The notes below the pieces were generated by a model. It ran no database searches. It was not told the origin of the DNA and saw only the letters and a list, made by a program, of their open reading frames with translations. Positions 63,244-64,000 of a stretch of 64,000 bases of DNA are shown here, piece after piece (position 1 is the first letter of the stretch; every line of letters begins with the position of its first letter). Source of the stretch: Catonella morbi ATCC 51271 (GTDB taxonomy: Bacteria; Bacillota; Clostridia; Lachnospirales; Lachnospiraceae); the NCBI RefSeq assembly GCF_000160035.2, contig NZ_KI535366.1, positions 420,112 through 484,111 on the forward strand. Direction: 5' to 3'. The translations under genes were made by a program, and so were the position numbers.

Positions 63244-63905
63244 ACTGTTTCATCCGGCTCTGCTTCTTCTAAAGCTTCCTCGCCGTCCTCGTTATCTTCA
63301 TCTGTGAACTCGTCCTCATAGTCCTCAAAGTCAAATTCGTCAAGCTCTGTCGTACCCTTTACATTCTGCTTCGGCTTTAGAATCTTGAAATAGTAGAAGA
63401 CGCCGCCTGCAAGTCCAAGAATCAAGATGAGTGATAAGGCAATTATTCCGGCAGGGTTCTTTTTCTCCTGTTTTTCTTCCGGCTTTTCTTTTTCCGCCTC
63501 CGGCTCTTTCTTCTCCTCCTCTTTTGGAAGCTCCAGCTTTGCACTCAGACTGTCTTTTTCATCAATAATGGAAAGTAAGTCTTTTTCATCCACCTGATTT
63601 AAGAAATGAACCGTGTTTTCTCCCTGCGCCGCATGATCGATTACGATATAGAAGTAATTTCCGCCCTTGCTTTTTACAATGATAAATTCCTTGTCCTTTG
63701 CGGCATCTCCCTTGACATTATCCACAAGGCTCATGTTGCCGTCAGGAGTAAGGGGCGTTTTTTCTTCTTTCTTTTCCTCTGTTTTTACATTGCTGTCATC
63801 GGTAGCTTCACCGCCATTTGCATAAGCGGGAATAGAAAAGCCGCCCATAAGGATCAGGGCGGCAAAGAGAGCTGTCGTTATTCTCATCAAAATTTTATTT
63901 TTCAT
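63240..63905 (-). CDS. CD1107/DUF4366-family exported protein
   Basis: A 221-residue protein of the CD1107 family of conjugative elements. Signal peptide at residues 1-30 (ending PAYA), an extracellular part (about 31-125) with DNMSLVDNVKG-type and SKGGNYFYIVIDHAAQ motifs, a Lys/Glu linker and a transmembrane helix (about 150-170), then an acidic cytoplasmic tail. The ATG at 63905 after GGAGGATATGGAA is chosen over 63947. Probably a surface part of the transfer channel. Confidence 0.85.
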   Translation of the reverse strand: MKNKILMRITTALFAALILMGGFSIPAYANGGEATDDSNVKTEEKKEEKTPLTPDGNMSLVDNVKGDAAKDKEFIIVKSKGGNYFYIVIDHAAQGENTVHFLNQVDEKDLLSIIDEKDSLSAKLELPKEEEKKEPEAEKEKPEEKQEKKNPAGIIALSLILILGLAGGVFYYFKILKPKQNVKGTTELDEFDFEDYEDEFTDEDNEDGEEALEEAEPDETV

Positions 63906-64000
63906 TTTCCATATCCTCCATATCTTCATTTTTATTTGCGGGTACATCAGGAATGACGCCCTTTGCTAAAAATACGGAAAGCTCGGCAGGGGGCATGTGA
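63895..64000 (-). CDS. DUF4315-family ICE protein, N-terminus off the window edge
   Basis: Only the last 35 residues are visible (MPPAELSVFLAKGVIPDVPA, then NKNEDMEDMENEK). The pattern fits the small helical DUF4315 proteins that precede CD1107-like genes in CTn elements. It overlaps the next gene by 11 bases. Confidence 0.75.
   Translation of the reverse strand, partial: HMPPAELSVFLAKGVIPDVPANKNEDMEDMENEK

Larger units (their letters stand above)
43500..64000. mobile_element. Integrative and conjugative element of the Tn1549/CTn type, incomplete
   Basis: The region carries, from its int end, int, xis, ORF8- and ORF7-like regulators, a cargo operon, mobC and relaxase, topB, an ArdC/LtrC-like protein and several ICE hallmark families (TTRAP, cysteine-rich VLP, CD1107/DUF4366, DUF4315). 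GC content is visibly higher than in the flanking chromosome, most strongly between 45.2 and 46.3 kb and in the topB operon. The left end is between about 43.45 and 43.62 kb; the right end is beyond the window. The first and last bases given are therefore approximate. Confidence 0.85.

Overview
The window looks like a low-GC Firmicutes chromosome, most likely an oral or gut Lachnospiraceae (Lachnoanaerobaculum, Catonella or Johnsonella type). The reasons are an RTX calcium-binding surface protein, Lachnospiraceae-restricted DUF gene neighbourhoods (DUF5685; DUF5716/DUF5717-like), MecA, a 2-to-1 LytTR/GHKL system and a Tn1549/CTn-type conjugative element. The genus is an inference; no rRNA gene is present.

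Layout. 1-3.87 kb: a large RTX-repeat protein (C-terminus off the left edge) behind a small partner gene. 4.0-7.0 kb: a short-chain dehydrogenase, then convergent GNAT and aminopeptidase P genes. 7.1-9.0 kb: an antitoxin/toxin-like pair with a palindromic operator, followed at once by aroC. 9.0-18.0 kb: a long minus-strand run, scrK-purA and then four conserved genes of unknown function (1200-aa DUF5717-like, 418-aa ATPase-fold-like, TPR-like, coiled-coil membrane protein). 18.2-24.4 kb: a DUF4143-type AAA ATPase and a 1539-aa secreted beta-helix/MBG/InlB-like surface protein. 24.4-26.1 kb: an Rpn/PD-(D/E)XK transposase-like gene and a duplicated fragment of its 3' end. 26.2-28.8 kb: a two-component system. 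28.9-34.7 kb: a six-gene minus-strand operon (DUF5685, J-domain, membrane protein, leucine-rich repeat protein, VWA protein with a degenerate metal site, MoxR ATPase) that looks like a chaperone or assembly module. 34.7-39.4 kb: serS, mecA, lon. 39.7-43.4 kb: two secreted proteins.

From about 43.5 kb to the right edge lies part of an integrative conjugative element (ICE): int, Tn916-like xis, a GC-rich non-coding block, ORF8- and ORF7-like regulators with a leader-peptide/attenuator arrangement, a TetR-controlled cargo operon (two ABC half-transporters plus an ECF-type importer), a decayed XRE regulator, an oriT-like region, mobC and relaxase, small accessory genes, and a minus-strand transfer operon (DUF4315, CD1107/DUF4366, 61-aa cysteine protein, topB, ArdC/LtrC-like protein, TTRAP, cysteine-rich VLP with an internal stop). 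The far end of the ICE is outside the window.

The least explained parts are the two conserved operons of unknown function, the 34-nt perfect inverted repeat at 54367-54400 and 60923-60956 inside the ICE, the non-coding block at 45187-45549, and the leader-peptide attenuator at 46357-46495.
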